DNA of 64,000 bases from contig ML977040.1 in assembly GCA_010015675.1 (NCBI GenBank), positions 78,532-142,531 of the forward strand, given 5' to 3'. Under the pieces are notes generated by a model. The model was not told the origin of the DNA and ran no database searches. It was given only the letters and a program-made list of their open reading frames with translations. Positions 1 to 11,705 of this stretch are shown here, piece after piece. The first letter of the stretch is position 1. Each line of letters starts with the position of its first letter. This DNA comes from Byssothecium circinans (Eukaryota; Ascomycota; Dothideomycetes; Pleosporales; Massarinaceae). The position numbers were made by a program, and so were the translations under genes.

Positions 1-182
1 ATGGTGGAGATTTGAGTCTGTAGGCGCGTTGCCCAGAGCCTGGGTGTTGAGGCTTTCTTGAGAATGAGAGGGCGCTGAGTATGCATGTCAGCTTTGGCCT
101 TGAAAAAAAGGATATTCGCGTGTCAGGAGTTTGAGTACAGTTTCCACAGTTTGTGAAGTTGAAGGTGTCACAACTTTCTGCT

Positions 183-646
183 TTAGAACTGCATTGGATT
201 GGCAGAGGAAAGCAAGATACATACATTCTTCTCTAAACACTCAGACAAAGCACTTAGCACAGAGTCCCAGTTATTCGTCAAGTGGAGAAGCTCAGTGAAG
301 GACTCCACGGGTGCTTTGCACAGCTTTTCCCAACGCCGCGCGCCATCCTCTCCGTCGTAACGAGCTCGAACGATGTTAAGTAACTCATGACCCAGCTCTG
401 CGAGGAGGAGGATGGGCGGGCGATTGTCGAGCTCGCTGACTTTAGGAAAGTAGTAAGCTACCGTGAGAGCGAAGCTGATGGAGTCTAGGGATTCAATCAG
501 CCAATTGCGAGAAGGACACAAGTGTAGGACTGTAACTGCTTACGTGATTCATCGAGGACTAATCTTCGTGAGGGCGCCATATCGTTTTTACCCTTGGAGT
601 GGTGGACGTAGACATGTTTCATCGCGGAAACAAATTCTGTATTCAT
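183..646 (-). CDS. Small hypothetical protein, two exons
   Basis: Minus-strand gene model: exon 1 is 646-544 (ATG at 646), a 59-base intron (543-485, GTAAGC donor, CCCTAG acceptor, GGCTGAT branch-like site), and exon 2 is 484-183. The join keeps phase (103 + 302 = 405 bases) and gives 134 residues. The reading frame of exon 2 is rich in hydrophobic and acidic residues and looks like coding sequence (for example PPILLLAELGHELLNIV). No signal peptide, membrane segment or known motif is visible. I do not recognise a family; a fragment of a larger regulatory protein is possible because the start lies within a region with no other gene. The splice consensus and frame continuity are the only support. 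Confidence 0.42.
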
Positions 647-1683
647 TGTCGTGGGAGCATCTTCGTGGACTAGGCACCGCAGAGAGGGAAATAGGCGTGC
701 AAAAACTCAGTGGCGTCATGCTGCGGACCCTCAACTGCTCTAAAAGATTGGTTTAGTTAGCGGGTGTCTTCAATTCTGCTTGCATGTAGGAGGTCAACTG
801 TAACACTTACAGGAGAATCAGGCCATTGAATCCTGCGCACCTCTCCCGAACCTCTTCATGGAACAGAGCGTTATTGGCATCGTGATAACTCTAGTCTGCG
901 AGATTGACACTGTTTTCCCTGGGATTATTCGTGGCTATAAGAGTTCTGATCTCGGGGGTTTCAGGGGCATTGAGATGAATGGGCATTCCGAGGGAGATTT
1001 GGAGGAAAGGAAGCGATGGGTATGCCGAATGATGAATGAAGCAATATGCAGCTTGAAGATGATGCGATAGTTAGTATATAAATACAACATAATACAATAC
1101 CCTACGACAGGTGGGATGCCAACTGCGAGACATTTTCAGCCTCAGTCGAGCACTGATAATAGCGCTCGAACGAAAGAGATGTACGATGAGAAGCGAGAGT
1201 ACATGCATAATGGCTAAGTAGGAGTGGAATTTTGACTTGTTTGCTTCACGAATGTGGCGCAGAGGGGAAAGTCAAATGTGAGATATCGATGCGCAGTGCG
1301 TAACGGACGCTCTCACTTCTGTGACTGAGGCCAGTGAAAGCAGCCAAACAGCCACTACGGTTGGTGCCATTAATGACATTGTAAAGGTGTTTTGCTTGCT
1401 CCATGATACACCGGTACAATGATTTCCCGTTCAGTCTTTCTATCTTAAGTCGTTAGCCACGAGGAAGCTATTGATGGTACTGGCATGGCAAATGTATAAT
1501 TCACATAGAGAGGCCTGTTTAGGTCCCACTTATTCTACAAGCCCCTCCAATCGAAGTAGCTCTTTCGCGTGCATGATCACTCATGGCCTTGGTCTATGAG
1601 TCCCTTGCACTAACGAAGCTGACCATGGTTCAACGGCAAGCATGCAATCCCAACATGGTTCCAGCTTCAACATATCCGTTCAC
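647..1683. other. Gene-free stretch
   Basis: Only short overlapping open frames without family resemblance or splice logic. It lies upstream of the small hypothetical gene and downstream of the V-ATPase gene. I see no RNA gene, repeat or transposon remnant. Confidence 0.5.
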
Positions 1684-2496
1684 TCAGTCGTGGAACCTCC
1701 TATTCTGGTTTTCGCCGAATAGCGTGACTCGGATAGAGGGTAGGGCGTCGGTCTCGAGGAGCTTCAACCGCTCTTCCAGGGTGTTGTTGATGTCGATCCT
1801 GCCATTCGTGCCAGAAATAGTGACACCGCCAGCCCTATTTCCCATTAGTTTTAGTACAGCAATATAGATGGGCTTACATACGATTCCTGCGGCAGAGGGT
1901 CGCTCTCGTCAATCGTGACGGTGACGTCCTTGCCGACCTTTTTCTTGTACTCTGACTGAGCCTCCTCGGCCGCCTTCTTCACAATCTCGTAATCCGCCTT
2001 CCGCGCCTTCACCTCTAATTCCTCCTCGCCCAGCGCATATGCCCCCTCCAATATTAAGTTTTTTAAGATGCCCTGGTATTTGCCCTTGTCCTTGCTCACA
2101 TCGTCCAGCTTCTTCCTCGCATCCTCGAATAGGTTATCCAGAAGCTCCTGGCGGCTCGACAGGATGCGTAATCGGGACTTATTGGCCACGGTAGAGCGGG
2201 TGATTTGCTGCGACATGCTGGCCTGCTTGAACTTCTTCTCGTAGGACGTGTCAATGGACGACGTTTCTTGGCGCACAAGCTTTGCCTTTTCGCTTGCAAA
2301 CTCCTCGTCGGCTTTGAGGCGTATCTCATTGGCCTTTTCCATGGCTTCTTGCTTGATGAAGGCCGTCATCTTGCGAAGCTCGCCGGCGACCTGGCATGAC
2401 GTTAGCTGCTGTTGACGTAGGCGGGGAGCTGTGAGGGAGCTGCCTGGGAGCGGAGAGGTGTACCTGGTCGTCGGAGAGGGCGTGTATTTGCGACAT
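1684..2496 (-). CDS. VMA4: V-type proton ATPase subunit E
   Basis: Peripheral-stalk subunit of the V1 sector of the vacuolar H+-ATPase, which couples ATP hydrolysis to acidification of vacuole and endosomes. Three exons: 2496-2464, 2390-1882 and 1834-1684, with introns of 73 and 47 bases (GT-AG), giving 230 residues, the usual length. The protein begins [11 protein letters not shown], continues into a long Lys/Glu-rich helix ([17 protein letters not shown]) expected to pair with subunit G as a coiled coil, and ends with the family C-terminal signature around [19 protein letters not shown]. The short first exon of eleven codons is set by the canonical N-terminus joining in phase to VAGELRKM. 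It is divergently arranged with the NIPA-like gene, 553 bases apart. Family assignment is secure from the central helix and the C-terminal block. Confidence 0.95.
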
Positions 2497-3049
2497 GATT
2501 GCGGTGTTGTCAAGTTTGTTGGAGTGGTGGAGGGTATATGGGTAGGGTATGGAGTGACTGCGGGCGAAGCTGGTGCTAGGTAGAGCATGGGATACAGAGC
2601 ATCAGACCAAGGATCAAGCACAGCACCGATTGGTGGTAGGTGATAGGCTCGAAACGCGGCTAAGTCAGCACGACCCGCACTTGACCAGTGCTGGACGCAA
2701 GCAGTTCCAGACGTGGGCGAAAGTCAAACTATCTGCACTGCACTGCACCACCATTCACAAGCACATTCCGCGGGATCTGTCTTTTTATATTTCTTCTGCA
2801 CGCATCGGCGCCGGAGTTGAGTATTTGCTGCGCTGTTACCGCTATTCATCTAGCAGGCGACATCATCACGCCGCCATCCCTGCTGCCCGCCGTCCCCGTG
2901 GCTCGTGGCAACTGTCAGTGACGCATCCACAAGCAAGCCCGACATTGTTCCTACACTCCACTCGAAAATACGCATTAGACATATATTCGCAGTATGATTC
3001 CGCGTCCTAGGTGACAAGCCTTGCGCGCACCCAGCATCCGCAGACCGCC
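2497..3049. promoter_or_regulatory. Divergent promoter region, VMA4 / NIPA-like gene
   Basis: The 553 bases between two head-to-head start codons hold no coding frame that fits either neighbour. They presumably contain both promoters. I see no convincing TATA box and no repeat. Confidence 0.5.
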
Positions 3050-4923
3050 ATGGTGGAGCTCTCCGCGGGCGCCAGTATCGCTGTAAGATGCCTTAGATTT
3101 CGAGGGAGTGGTGGAATGAAAGCTGATCTGAATTCTTCACAGCTTGGAGTGATAGTCGGCCTCGCGTCCACCTGCATACAGAGCATCGGCCTCACCCTTC
3201 AACGCAAATCGCATCTCCTGGAAGAAGAAAAGGAGGACGACTATGAACGCAGACCTCCGTACAAGCGGCGGAGATGGCAGGTTAGAATTCCTTATACGTT
3301 TGGAAACGAGGGTAGCGCTGACTGCCATAGCTGGGGATGCTCATGTTCGTGGTAGCGAATATTGTAGGGAGTACCATCCAGATTACCACGCTGCCGCTCC
3401 CCGTCCTCTCCACACTGCAGGCATCCGGCCTCGTCTTCAATTCGATATGCGCCTCCGTTGTCCTAAGCGAGCCCTTCACGCGATACTCGTTCGTCGGAAC
3501 CGTCCTCGTCGCAACCGGAGCTCTCATGATAGGCATATTCGGGTCAATCAGCGAGCCTTCACACAACCTGGATCAGCTGTTGCTTCTACTTGGGCGGCGC
3601 CACTTCATAATATGGATGTTTGCGACCTTCTTCGTGGTCCTTGTCTTGATCATCGGGAACTGGTCCCTCAAGCGCGTATACCCTCGACCAACGCCTCGAT
3701 TACGGCTCGTACGCGGCATCATGTTCGGCTGCGTCAGTGGCATCCTCTCCGCGCACTCCCTCCTCATCGCAAAGAGCGCCGTCGAGCTCCTCGTACGCAC
3801 CATAGTAGACCGCCATAACGAGTTCAACCGCTGGCAGTCGTGGATGATCCTCATTGGGCTTGTGGCTTTTGCCTTGACTCAGCTATACTACATGCACCGC
3901 GGCCTGAAACTGTGCAGCACCAGCGTTTTATACCCTCTGATCTTCTGCGTTTACAACGTTATTGCGATCATGGACGGCCTGATTTATTTCCACCAGTCTG
4001 CGAGGTTAAAAAGTCTGCATGCGGGGCTCTTGGCTGTGGGAACAGTGATCTTGCTCGGCGGAGTGGTGGCTTTGAGCTGGAGATTGGAAGAGGGCGACGA
4101 AGATCTCGCAACTTCAAAGCTCCACGGACACGTTCAGATGCCGCAAACAGTTCTGACTCCTGGGATTGGTATCATACATGGCGATATCGGAGAAGAGGCA
4201 TCGTCTCCAGTCGACTTGGAAGCGCAGACTCCGGGCCAGCACGGCTCCGACTACGAACAAGCGAAACGCAAGGACGTAGACGAGCGAACGCCACTTCTTG
4301 CGCGCGCGCCGACCGGTCCTGCGTTCACCTTGAACCCTCGATCAAAGAAGAGACCATCCGCAGCAGTAAACCAGCCCGTTAGTCCAAAAGCAAATTCCTC
4401 GCCTCGTCGCCCACCAAGAAGACGGAGGATGACAGTGTCTGAAGAGACAAATGAGATTTGGAATGAGTTGAACGACAGAGATGCTCTACCCTCACCGGCA
4501 CATCATTCAGTCGATTTGGAACGAAGGCCGCGTTCAGGCACATTGCCAGCACGACGCAAGAACAATTCGGGGACTTGGTTGAATCAAATGCGGAGACGTT
4601 CGTGGTTCGATGCAATCAACGTGGGAAGTCAAAGACAGAACAGCATATCGCAAGGTAAACGGCCTGTCGATGACTCATCAGCATTGTTGGATCATCCAGA
4701 CCCTGAAGACGATGATCATCAATCAGACCTAGAAGCACCTTCGAGCCCTTCAGTCGGGAGACGAGGAGCCTGGGCTTTTGGTGATAGGACGACCAAGAAA
4801 CGGCAGCAGGATGGCTTGGGCGATTGGTTCAAGCTGAAGTGGTGGCGGAATAAATGGCGGGATGAAGAAGAAAGAGGAAGAGATCGGGAAGGAAATGAGG
4901 GAAGAGATCATGATACCACATGA
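3050..4923 (+). CDS. NIPA-like (DUF803) membrane protein, putative Mg2+ transporter
   Basis: Three exons: 3050-3082, 3143-3280 and 3331-4923 (introns of 60 and 50 bases), 587 residues. Residues about 12-308 hold a series of hydrophobic segments typical of the NIPA/DUF803 family, related to drug/metabolite transporters and linked in animals to magnesium transport. Recognisable family blocks are GVIVGLASTCIQSIGLTLQ near the N-terminus and LPVLSTLQASGLVFNSIC at the start of exon 3. Residues about 309-587 form a hydrophilic Ser/Arg/Pro-rich tail with many acidic stretches, likely cytosolic and phosphorylated; this tail is longer than in animal NIPA proteins but long tails are usual in fungal members. 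The eleven-codon first exon is supported by a strong CGCCATGG start context and a phase-0 join. Substrate is inferred from family only. Confidence 0.88.
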
Positions 4924-5152
4924 ATAGCCTTTTAGCGCATTCTTGAATGAAGCATACGTACGTTCTCAGCGCGTTTCTGTGCGTCTGACGCCGCTTGAAT
5001 ATTGTTACTGTGCAAGGGATACGACCGGAAACGTCACATATAGAAAGTTCCAAGTAAGCGTTTCCTAACTCTGCACGCTCAATGTGTAGGTAGTTACTGA
5101 CGCAGTATTACAGCCTTCCTACTTACAACCTCCCAACCTCCGCACCTTCACT

Positions 5153-5916
5153 CTAGCATAAGCACGGCAGATGTATCGTCTGGTAATTACTGCACGTCCT
5201 CCCACTCGGCGTATCCGACCCAGTCTGCAGAAACAGATCATAATACCCACTCGCAGTCGACGACGCGCAAGCCAAAAAGTTCAGTTCTGCATCACCCTTT
5301 CATCAGCAATCTCATTCATTCCTCTTTCACGCCCACACGCCACCTACTCCAATGCCTTAACACGCCCTCATCGCCTCAAATTGCCACCCCGAAACAAGCA
5401 GGATGTAGAATGGAGAGTGGAAAAATACTCACGTCGCCCATAACTACTCCCAGTAACAGTAATAATCGTATCACCTTCCAACCCCCACGCCGTCGTCGCC
5501 GCGCTCGCCCCCCAACTCAGGGGTTTGTAGCTTGTGCTCGCGGTCTCGATGTTGAGGTATTGGCCCGTCTTTTTGGATTGGATGGTGCTGCCTATTGTGA
5601 AGTCGTCGGCGGAGGCTTCGGGGCCTAGGACGGGTATGGAGGCTAATTGGCGAGGTTTAGTTAGTAATGGCCGGGACGGGAAGGAAAGGGGAGGGGTGGG
5701 GTGGAACATTGTGGGAAAGGTGAGGAGGTGGAAAGAGGGGAGTATACCGTTCTTGGGATTCGCTTGGAGATAGAGGTGGTAGATCGGAGCGGCGACACCG
5801 CGGATCTTGCCTACGGTTGCTGCTGCTGCTGCTGTGACATGGTCGTTGGGGACTGGCGCCGCGAACGTAGTAGTAGTGCTGAGAAGCAAGAGAGTTGAAA
5901 GTAAAAGAGACTGCAT
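5153..5916 (-). CDS. Small secreted protein, three exons
   Basis: Exons 5916-5748, 5642-5433 and 5286-5153 (introns 105 and 146 bases, GTATAC...TTAG and GTGAGT...GCAG) give 170 residues. Residues 1-19 are a clear signal peptide (MQSLLLSTLLLLSTTTTFA) followed by a pro-like stretch with a run of alanines encoded by a GCT-type repeat. The mature part contains FTIGSTIQSKKTGQYLN and ends in a Cys-containing tail, LFLQTGSDTPSGRTCSNYQ, then IHLPCLC. This C-terminal block is one I have seen in predicted secreted proteins of filamentous ascomycetes with no assigned function. No catalytic motif is visible. Both splice joins keep phase (169 + 210 + 134 = 513) and only the spliced form reaches the C-terminal block. 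An effector or cell-wall role is possible but not shown. Confidence 0.75.
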
Positions 5917-5973
5917 TTTTTTGCAAGTGAAGGCGGAGGGATGCAGCGTTAATGGTTTCTAGGGTGGTTGGCC

Positions 5974-5981
5974 TTTTTATA
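5974..5981 (-). promoter_or_regulatory. Putative TATA box of the small secreted protein gene
   Basis: On the minus strand the eight bases read TATAAAAA, 58 bases upstream of the start codon at 5916. Position and sequence suit a core promoter element of a strongly regulated gene; no transcription start evidence is available. Confidence 0.5.
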
Positions 5982-6601
5982 TGATCGACCATGCGGTATA
6001 TGAATGATAATATAAATGGAATTTAAATCATGCCCGGGGTGTGGTGTTGCGAACTAGATGGTATATTGGGGTAATTCTTCCGGGGTTCTGGGGTTGAAGA
6101 GTATATTTTACCCCTGTAGGTTCTTATTGTATACTATATATGACAAGGTCCAGAAGAGTGCAGAGCAGTGTTCACCAGAGATGTTGGTGTAAGCTTTCTT
6201 CACTCTCGATCGGATGCTTAATCGAATTTACATGCAGTGGAGAAGTCGAGATGTAGTATAGGAGTGGGCCGGGATCTCCACACCATCGGGGAGGTTTGGA
6301 TGAGGAGGGCTTGTACGAGAGCGGTAATGGCAAGATTCAGTTAAAGACGACAGATTTTATTTTATTTTTATTTATTTTTTTGGAGGAGTAGAGAGTTTGG
6401 AGATTCTAAAGCCGTCTGGATTCTATTTTATGCCTTCGAACCGCATGTCTTTCGTAACCGTAAATGCATCCAACATTCGCCATGTTGCCATATGCATATA
6501 AGCCGTAAGTCAGACCAGACCAGACGCCATACTAATCCAAAGTTGGAACTGAATTGAAAGGGCCCAATGGACTAAGTGCAGAAACCTTCACTAACTCCCG
6601 T
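5982..6601. other. Gene-free stretch, partly AT-rich
   Basis: Holds the upstream region of the small secreted protein gene and the 3' flank of the LtrA-like gene. There is an AT-rich tract (TTTTATTTTATTTTTATTTA near 6356-6380). No coding frame, repeat pair or RNA gene seen. Confidence 0.5.
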
Positions 6602-8903
6602 CTACGCCCCGTAATTTTGTACTGGGGTATAACCATTTTGATGCACCACGCCCCCTGCAACTGGCTGATTCGGACTCAAAATTGGCGGGCTCATCATAGG
6701 CGTCATCGCATAACTGCCCCGATCCTCTCCACCCACCGCCTGCGTCAAAGGTATTGTGTCCTCGCTCAGACTCCAAGTTGCTGACTTGCGATGCGAAGCC
6801 AACGAATCGCTGTGTCCATGATGGTCTGAGACGTTCTCGACATGTCCATGCTCGACATGACTGCTTCCACTGCTGCTGCGGTCGTGGTGATGTTCGACAT
6901 GCTCAAGTGCGTATGGTTTGCCAGATTTGAGCAGTTGGTGATTCGCGAACGCAGCGCTCAATTTGTCGAAAAACAGAACGAGGAAGAGCAGCGAGAGACA
7001 AGCCGGAAGAACCGCCGGGCCCCTCAGGAAACTATACAGCGCACCATCATTCGCGACCAAAGTGATCATCGCAGCCCCAACCGCCAGCGCCATGGCTCTC
7101 GACCCAATGCTCACAAAGTCAAAGACATCGGCGCGATGTCGGCGGATCAAGACCAGGAAGATCAGCAAGCAAGCGATCAAGAGACAGAAGCTGGCCCAGT
7201 AGTAAACGAAGACGATTTTCCAGCTCTTGATCGCGATTTCTTGAGGTGTTTCGTACTCGAGTTTGCTGACTGGCAACTTCATCCCCAACCCGATGTACAC
7301 GCCGTCGAAAAGCTGCTGTGTCATATTCACGAATTCCAGCGGCCAGTCCCCGCTCTTGCTATAAGTCGTCACGTTCGTCGCTGAGCAAATGTCTGTGCTG
7401 TTTCCTATCTGGTACACTATATCCGTCGTGTATTCCTGGATCGCATAGGTCTCGAATTTCGCTGTGAAGTCCCAGTAGTCGACCAAGGAGAGGAGTTTGT
7501 CACGCAGCTTTGACCCATCGAGGTTTTCCTCAAGGCAGTATTTGGTGTGGGAGTTTTCGATCTTCTCCCAGTTTTTGATGACGTAGCGGGCGAGGGCTAC
7601 TTGTTGCGAGCCTTCGACTACGCCGACGATGGCGAGCTGGAAGGGGAAGTGGAGGAGGGACCAGATTTGCTGTCGGATGGTGCCGTAGTGCCCTGTAAGC
7701 AACGTCAGTTTTTTCCCCCTCTCTCACAAGCAGTAGATATAGGGGCAAATTACCATGAGGGAAATTGTCGAAATAAAGAGCCCAGATGAGAACCTTTTGA
7801 GACGTAAATTAATGAGTCGTTTGACGACGACGGTGAACGGGCTTACCAGAACAGTGATGATACACATGATCAAAAAGCACCCTTCAACCTCCAACCCATA
7901 CTTGCCCATAATCCTGCTCACTGTCTTCGTAACCCCAATCGCGCCCTCGCCAATCACGATAAGCGTCAGCAAACTCATCCGTTCCATCAGATGTGTTTTC
8001 TTGAAACTCAGCATCCTCCAGATGGACGATATGGCGATGACGGAAATCGCCTCGATGGCCATGACGATATACCAAACGACGTAGATCCCCGAGTGTGTAG
8101 CTTCTTTCTTTTGGAAGGCGGGCGTCATGGCGATGAAAATGCCGACAACGGCGACGTAGAGCCCGACCATCAGGCCGAGTGGGAGGTACAGTTTTGAGAA
8201 TTTGGCACGGATGATGTACACCTTGGTCGTGTCAGTTGGATGATACCTGATATGGAGGAACGACTTACGAGAACGATGCCATATTGAACAGCAAGGAGGC
8301 CCCTACTGATAACAAGCGTGTAGCAAAGAATCCGGAAGTTCTATTGAATTCCAAGTTAGCCACTTGCCTAAAATCTCCTCTAATGCACCACAGAAACTTA
8401 CCGTGTTATTCGCTTGGGTACTCATCGGGTTGAAGCTACTGCCCACCAGCGCCAATCCCACGAAAGCAATAAACTGCACCGTCTTGCATATCCGCTCGTA
8501 CAAGGAGTCCCTCGCGAACCTCACATCATGCAATGTGACGTTGAACCAGCAGCTCCACAATATGCCAAAGAAGCCAACGTACGTGATAAGGTACGAGCTA
8601 TCGGTGATGGAATGGTAGGTTGTAAAGGTGGCGAGATTGGCGGCGAAAAAGAGGTCGAAGAAGAGTTCGGCGGTATTGGCTTCGTGGCGCTGTGAGAAGA
8701 CGAGGGAGTCGTAGTCGGCACCTTCGAGGGGGGATTCGATTAGGGGAGTGGTCTTGTGGAGGCGCTTTAAGTGCTTTTCTGCGTCGCTAAAGAAAGAAAT
8801 TTATTAGCACTTTTGCGTCGTGTAAATTTTTGTAGGGGTTTGAGGATGAGCAAGGAAGATGGACTTACGCAGCTCTTTTCTTCTTGTGGATAGCCCAGCC
8901 CAT
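6602..8903 (-). CDS. LtrA-like (low temperature requirement A) membrane protein
   Basis: Six exons on the minus strand: 8903-8869, 8786-8402, 8340-8269, 8221-7847, 7793-7754, 7692-6602; all joins keep phase (1998 bases, 665 residues). The N-terminal part shows the LtrA family block around ELFFDLFFAANLATFT, and the middle exons carry successive hydrophobic segments (for example LIVIGEGAIGVTKTV and LYFDNFPHGHYGTIRQQIW) expected for a multi-pass membrane protein. The C-terminal region after the last membrane segments is His-rich and acidic (VEHHHDRSSSGSSHVEHGH), which could bind metal but is not a known motif. LtrA proteins were named from a Listeria cold-growth locus; the biochemical role in fungi is unknown. 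The short exons 3 and 5 are accepted because they restore conserved membrane segments. Confidence 0.87.
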
Positions 8904-9885
8904 GTTTTCCCTAATGCAATCCTCGGTCAACGACAAGGACCGCAACAACAGCGTGGATCAGTAGAATTGGACTTTTGAAAAAAAAAAGAAGAGATCGACA
9001 GCCACATCACTTACCCCCGGGGCAACCCAAAACTTTTAAACAAACAACCTACGCCGTCCGTGCCGCAATCCACTGTCAATTAGGCCCTACAAACGCGGCC
9101 CCATCGGCGTCCAATGCAGCACGCTGTGCTTTTCGTGCAACTATGCCATCATAAACAATGGTGGAAGGCCTCAGTGACAGCTTTCTAGCTTAATACAAGC
9201 ATTGACACAGCTAAGCTCCCAACGTGCCTAGTGCGAAGCCATGTCTAAGAGGCTGACGGTGGTTATCACACTCTCCAAATAATTGCTGCATTAGGCAGAG
9301 CTGGAACGCGAGGTTAACCTGGTTGGATAAGCCCACACGCCGCGTGTTTATTGGCGGACTCGATTACCGCCACAATTGGGGCTCACCAGGATATATTTTA
9401 CACCCCTCCATTGAGGTTCCTTCAAATATGTACGGAGAATCTCATCTCGTCTCTGCAGCTCAAGTAGAGAGTGGGACGTTAGTCGTCAATCTAGATTCTA
9501 GACCATAACCCTTGGAAGCCCCAGATGCCGGGTTATGTGAAAAGGACACGCTAGTAAGGTTATGGTTAGGGCCGCGCCAGATGGATCTCAACGAGGCTGG
9601 AGCTCCAGATCTCGCTTTGCTTCCCACATAAGCAATCATAATGTTTACTTTTATAGGGCTTGGTGCGCACTGTTTGAACGATGCGACAGTTAACTCGAAA
9701 TACAGATAAAGCATCTGCTCTCGAGATTGCAATCGCGGTTAATGTTTGAACCCCTATAATGCAAATATGTCAGACGCCGTCAGTGCTGCCGCAGCAGTAA
9801 AGCCTAGACCTGTAGTGTATACCATGCTCAATAATCTATACAGGCATGCGAATTGTATACAGAGAAAATACGGTCATCCCCCTGC
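8904..9885. other. Gene-free stretch
   Basis: Between the start of the LtrA-like gene and the stop of the MFS gene, both on the minus strand. Contains a short A-run near 8980 and no coding frame with family resemblance. No tRNA-like or repeat structure noticed. Confidence 0.5.
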
Positions 9886-11705
9886 TCACTTACGAATCAA
9901 GCCAGTCCGCTCGTTCGCGCTCTCTCCCTGATGTGAACTCTCAACCTCTTCCTCTTCATCTGTCTCTTCGTCTGAATCGCTCCAATCGTCCGACTCCAGC
10001 CCTTCTCCTCGAATGCCGAAGCTCATGAGAAATCCAATGAAGGATATACCCGCGAAAAGACCAAATGCAAGCGCTTCGCCTTTCGGCTGGATGGTCGTGG
10101 CTGCTGTGAACAGAGCTCCAGATATAAAGGGACCAATTGCGCGACCGGCAGCTGAGAGTGTCTGAGCGAGTCCATTGAGAGTACCGAGCACGTTGTGGTT
10201 CGGAGCTGAGTTCGTGATCTGAAGCTTCGTCAGCAGTGCAAGGAGAACATGGCCTTATCACTTACCAAGAGGAGCGCAGAAGTGAGACCGCCTACACTCG
10301 CTACGGTCTTGATTACAAGCACGATACCCAGCTCAGTCCACAACCAGCCAGGTCCCGTCCCGACACCCATGAACGGAGTGCTTTCTTTGTAGCCGACCCA
10401 TGGCATGAGAACAAACGCAGCAACGAAAAAGGCTAAGCTGACACGGTACGCCATCTTATTGCCAATCTTCTCTCTGAGCTTTCCGTATATACCAATCTGA
10501 AATAGAATGGTAACACCGCCTGCAAAACCCAATGACAACCCGACAGCCTCTGGTGAGAGCCCACGGCCAGTCGGGGGCTGTTCTTCGGCGAAGATTGGGT
10601 AAAGCGAGTTGTATGAGATGTTGGCGAGCTGGAATATGAAGTATGTTACAAGCAAAAGTACGGTATCGCGATTGAATACATCGCTCTTGGCAAGAGCTTC
10701 GCCAGAGCAATCGGGGAACAGAGCGGGTGGCGAGCTGTCGGACTCCTCATCTGGGACTTCTTCGTCTTCGTCCTCCTCTGGTACACCGTCGAGAGGGCCA
10801 TGTTGATAATGATGATGGCTTGTATTCCTCCCCAAGAAGCTGCGAATGTATGTCGGGCGGGTTGAACTCGAAAATTGCCAGAGCCAGGTGAACAGGTTTT
10901 CCACCCGTTTTCCCAGTGGTGGGAGGTTCTTAGCCTCCTCCAAGCTCTCTTCCAGGAGAACCATGCACATCACAAGGTCTATCGCGAGCACGACGGCGGC
11001 GAACAGGTTGGGGAGAAGGTATGGGTACGGGTTCGGTTGGTCCTTATGGAAGGGGTTCTTGTAGAGCACCAAGAGACCGCCAACGACGGGTCCAGTGATA
11101 CCGCCAATGCCATATACGACCGGTAGATATGTGAATGCTCTCGACTGGTTGCTCCGATCTGTGATCTCGCCCAGGCATGTTGATACCACACCCGCGTTGC
11201 CGTTGACCAGGCCCATGAGCACTTGTACCAGTATAGCTTGCCACAGCGTTTTGCAGAACCCAAATGCCACGAAGCAGAGCATTGTCAGGAATGTGCCCAT
11301 AAGAATGACAGGCTTCCTTCCTATAGAGTCCGAGGCCCAGCCCCAAAAGAAGTTGGTAGCGAATTGTGCAAGCGCAAAAGACGAGGCAATCAGGCCTACG
11401 TATAGTCCCGCCTGGCCCTCCTTGACCTCAGGGAATGTCTTCGTCATCTCTGGTAGATACGGACTTATGGAGTTGAGCGCTGTCTGCTCGGCGAGAGCGA
11501 TGACAGCCAGGACGGCGAGCTGCTTCTTCGGAAGCGGGGATTCATGCTGATGCTCGTCCGAGTCCGAGCTCTCGCCGTGACGGGCGGAAGGGGAGGATGA
11601 GCCAAGCGGACGTCCTCGTGAGGACGGTGGCTTCGTGGGAAATGTCTGGTAGTGCAGTGTACTGGACTTTCGACGCGGGTCGATGCCCGGACGTGTGCGG
11701 CCCAT
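9886..11705 (-). CDS. Major facilitator superfamily transporter (ZIF-like/DHA1 type)
   Basis: Two exons, 11705-10266 and 10218-9886, separated by a 47-base intron; 590 residues. After a Ser/Pro-rich cytosolic N-tail the first transmembrane helix is followed by MFS motif A between helices 2 and 3 (GWASDSIGRKP). Twelve hydrophobic segments are apparent, split by a long acidic central loop (PEEDEDEEVPDEESD), and the C-tail is again acidic. This layout resembles fungal MFS proteins annotated as multidrug or zinc-induced-facilitator-like exporters; substrate is unknown. The start at 11705 is preferred over upstream frames because it has a CCC-ATGG context and begins the typical polar tail. The stop codon (CGT AAG TGA) overlaps a perfect GTAAGT donor, so an alternative spliced end is possible. 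Confidence 0.88.

Noticed and set aside
3243..3818. Arg/His-rich 191-codon plus-strand frame
   Set aside because: Shadow of the NIPA-like coding region in another frame; it lacks any family resemblance and conflicts with the conserved membrane segments.
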